Made by a program: the position numbers and the translations under genes. Positions 63,252 through 64,000 of a stretch of 64,000 nt of DNA are shown one piece after another. Source of the DNA: MGIIb-P sp963934015 (GTDB lineage: Archaea > Thermoplasmatota > Poseidoniia > Poseidoniales > Thalassarchaeaceae); assembly GCA_963934015.1 (NCBI GenBank), contig CAWVWT010000008.1:1-64000 (forward strand), read 5' to 3'. Each line of letters opens with the position of its first letter. The first letter of the stretch is position 1. The notes beneath the pieces are model-generated. The model was not told the DNA's origin, made no database searches, and was given only the letters and a program-made list of their open reading frames with translations.

Positions 63252-63363
63252 TGGTCCGAGCGGCCGGATTTGAACCAGCGATTCCCTGATGGCTGCCTTT
63301 AGTCTACAACCGTGAATTTCACGTCTACAGTCAGGTGCATTGGCCAGGCTATGCTACGCTCGG
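63252..63363 (-). tRNA. trnY: tRNA-Tyr (GUA) with 34-base intron at 37/38, CCA encoded
   Basis: The acceptor stem CCGAGCG pairs with CGCTCGG, giving C1:G72, the archaeal Tyr identity pair. Discriminator A and CCA are encoded (63252-63255). The D arm is GCAT/ATGC with GG in the loop, the anticodon stem CCTGA/TCAGG, and the T arm GCTGG-TTCAAAT-CCGGC. The anticodon loop reads C-U-G-U-A-G and continues in the intron (63291-63324). Removal at the usual 37/38 site restores a 7-base loop with anticodon GUA. A 4-bp central helix (CUGU/GCAG) flanked by AGA and CCA bulges forms the splice site, though the distal helix is irregular. Confidence 0.92.
63291..63324 (-). other. tRNA-Tyr intron
   Basis: This 34-base insert begins ACGTGAAATTCACG, a self-complementary hairpin, and ends GGCAGCC. 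The predicted cuts fall after G37 and before A38, within bulges AGA and CCA, as for the archaeal splicing endonuclease. GTAGAC occurs both across the 5' splice site and inside the intron, a short direct repeat. Confidence 0.75.
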
Positions 63364-63387
63364 GGTAGAACCGCCCAACGTCCTCGT

Positions 63388-63396
63388 CTATTTGTG
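63388..63396 (-). promoter_or_regulatory. TATA-like promoter of tRNA-Tyr
   Basis: The reverse strand reads CACAAATAG, centred 29 bases upstream of the tRNA 5' end, the expected distance for transcription starting just before the tRNA. Confidence 0.5.
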
Positions 63397-63406
63397 CGTA
63401 GCGCAA

Positions 63407-63420
63407 CAAGTCCGGACTTG
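63407..63420. repeat. Perfect 14-bp palindrome between tRNA-Tyr and ftsZ
   Basis: CAAGTCCGGACTTG is a perfect palindrome in the divergent promoter region. It could be a protein-binding site acting on either gene, or chance. Confidence 0.35.
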
Positions 63421-63470
63421 CAAACTGGGTCGAGAATTCGCACTCAAAAGCAGCCGTCTACCACGATGAT

Positions 63471-63480
63471 TAATATGTGT
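63471..63480 (+). promoter_or_regulatory. TATA-like promoter of ftsZ
   Basis: TAATATGTGT, preceded by GATGAT, lies about 50 bases before ATG 63525, which would leave a leader near 25 bases. The in-frame TTG 63480 and GTG 63513/63516 lie between, so ATG 63525 is preferred but not certain. Confidence 0.35.
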
Positions 63481-63524
63481 TGAAAGACGAACTCAAGAAT
63501 ACGGGTAAAACCGTGGTGGATACC

Positions 63525-64000
63525 ATGGATGGGGAACAAGTGACGGGACAGGGGTCTGGAAGCACTCTTGGCAAGGCCTACGAGGATTTAGTGGGAGAAT
63601 TGAAGCGTGATTTAGATGGTAAGCAATCAACTGCATTGCTCAATGAAGATGTTTCCACATTTGGTGTTCCAGATCCACGTATCCTCATCTGCGGTTGTGG
63701 CGGTTCAGGCAACAACACGATGAACAGAATCACCCACCTTGGTGTCGAAGGCGCCATCACCGTCGCCATCAACACCGACAAGCAACATCTCGATCATACT
63801 CGCGCCCTGCAAAAATTGCTGGTTGGACGCCACATCACCCGCGGATTGGGTGCTGGAGGAGATCCCTCGACCGGACGCAAGTGCGCAGAAGCCGGTCGCG
63901 ATGTGATTACTCAGATTGTCTCTGGAGCTGACCTCGTGTTCATCACCGCTGGATTGGGTGGAGGAACCGGTACGGGAATCGCACCGGTTGTCGCTGAGGA
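63525..64000 (+). CDS. ftsZ: Cell division protein FtsZ, 3' end cut by window
   Basis: This tubulin-like GTPase forms the division ring. About 158 residues are visible. After a divergent N-terminal 50 residues comes RILICGCGGSGNNTMNRI (first nucleotide loop), then VAINTDKQHLDHTRA, RGLGAGGDPSTGRK and the tubulin signature AGLGGGTGTG. These are FtsZ rather than CetZ features (INTDxQxL; GAGGxPxxG). The gene runs off the right edge with no stop. Possible starts are discussed under the promoter; ATG 63525 was chosen because it follows the TATA element at a normal distance. Confidence 0.95.
   Translation, partial: MDGEQVTGQGSGSTLGKAYEDLVGELKRDLDGKQSTALLNEDVSTFGVPDPRILICGCGGSGNNTMNRITHLGVEGAITVAINTDKQHLDHTRALQKLLVGRHITRGLGAGGDPSTGRKCAEAGRDVITQIVSGADLVFITAGLGGGTGTGIAPVVAE

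Overview
The window looks like a chromosomal segment of a marine Euryarchaeote, most likely Marine Group II (Poseidoniales/Thalassarchaeota-like). The archaeal assignment rests on wyosine synthase Taw1, aIF1A, eL15, archaeal uS2, a KH protein of the Pno1/Dim2 type, Rio1 kinase, an intron-bearing tRNA-Tyr with a C1:G72 pair, and TATA-type promoters close to start codons (leaderless or short-leader mRNAs). The Marine Group II guess is an inference. It comes from FtsZ, a complex I without NuoE/F/G, many very large secreted Ig/PKD/CARDB proteins with cytoplasmic zinc-ribbon tails, and Shine-Dalgarno sites at internal operon genes. No rRNA, CRISPR array, transposase or phage gene was seen, and no stretch over about 160 bases lacks a gene or an assignable element.

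Layout. 1-5 kb: a short-chain dehydrogenase cut by the window edge, taw1 with a small membrane protein, and an acidic secreted protein. 5-10 kb: a three-gene FtsX-type ABC exporter operon (ATPase, permease, ATPase with zinc ribbon) followed by a possible pilin remnant. 10-12.5 kb: two divergent GT4 glycosyltransferases sharing one TATA element. 12.5-18 kb: a translationally coupled operon of two secreted proteins with heme-c-like CxnCH motifs plus a His-containing multi-TM protein, and upstream of it an EF-hand protein. 18-23 kb: a 3-hydroxyacyl-CoA dehydrogenase/enoyl-CoA hydratase fusion, a TM2 protein, a 31-residue micro-ORF and three winged-helix regulators. 23-27 kb: Dus, uS2, a Cas4-like nuclease interrupted by transmembrane helices, and a lipoprotein. 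27-32 kb: two large surface proteins. 32-34 kb: Pno1, Rio1 and aIF1A. 34-46 kb: a complete nuoABCDHIJ1J2KLMN operon. 46-61 kb: five consecutive co-directional surface-protein genes, including a subtilase. 61-64 kb: RNase Z, a PRC-barrel protein, eL15, tRNA-Tyr and the start of ftsZ.

How it fits together. The nuo operon encodes the proton-pumping and quinone-reducing parts of complex I without an NADH module, so the electron donor is probably reduced ferredoxin or another carrier. The surface-protein blocks, the two glycosyltransferases and the FtsX-type ABC system point to a heavily elaborated cell envelope. The translation and RNA-processing genes form several small house-keeping clusters. 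The most unusual items are the membrane-embedded Cas4-like nuclease, the CxnCH/His-membrane operon, the zinc-ribbon surface proteins, the apparent AUC start of Rio1, the acidic aIF1A tail, and compact hairpins that abut stop codons.
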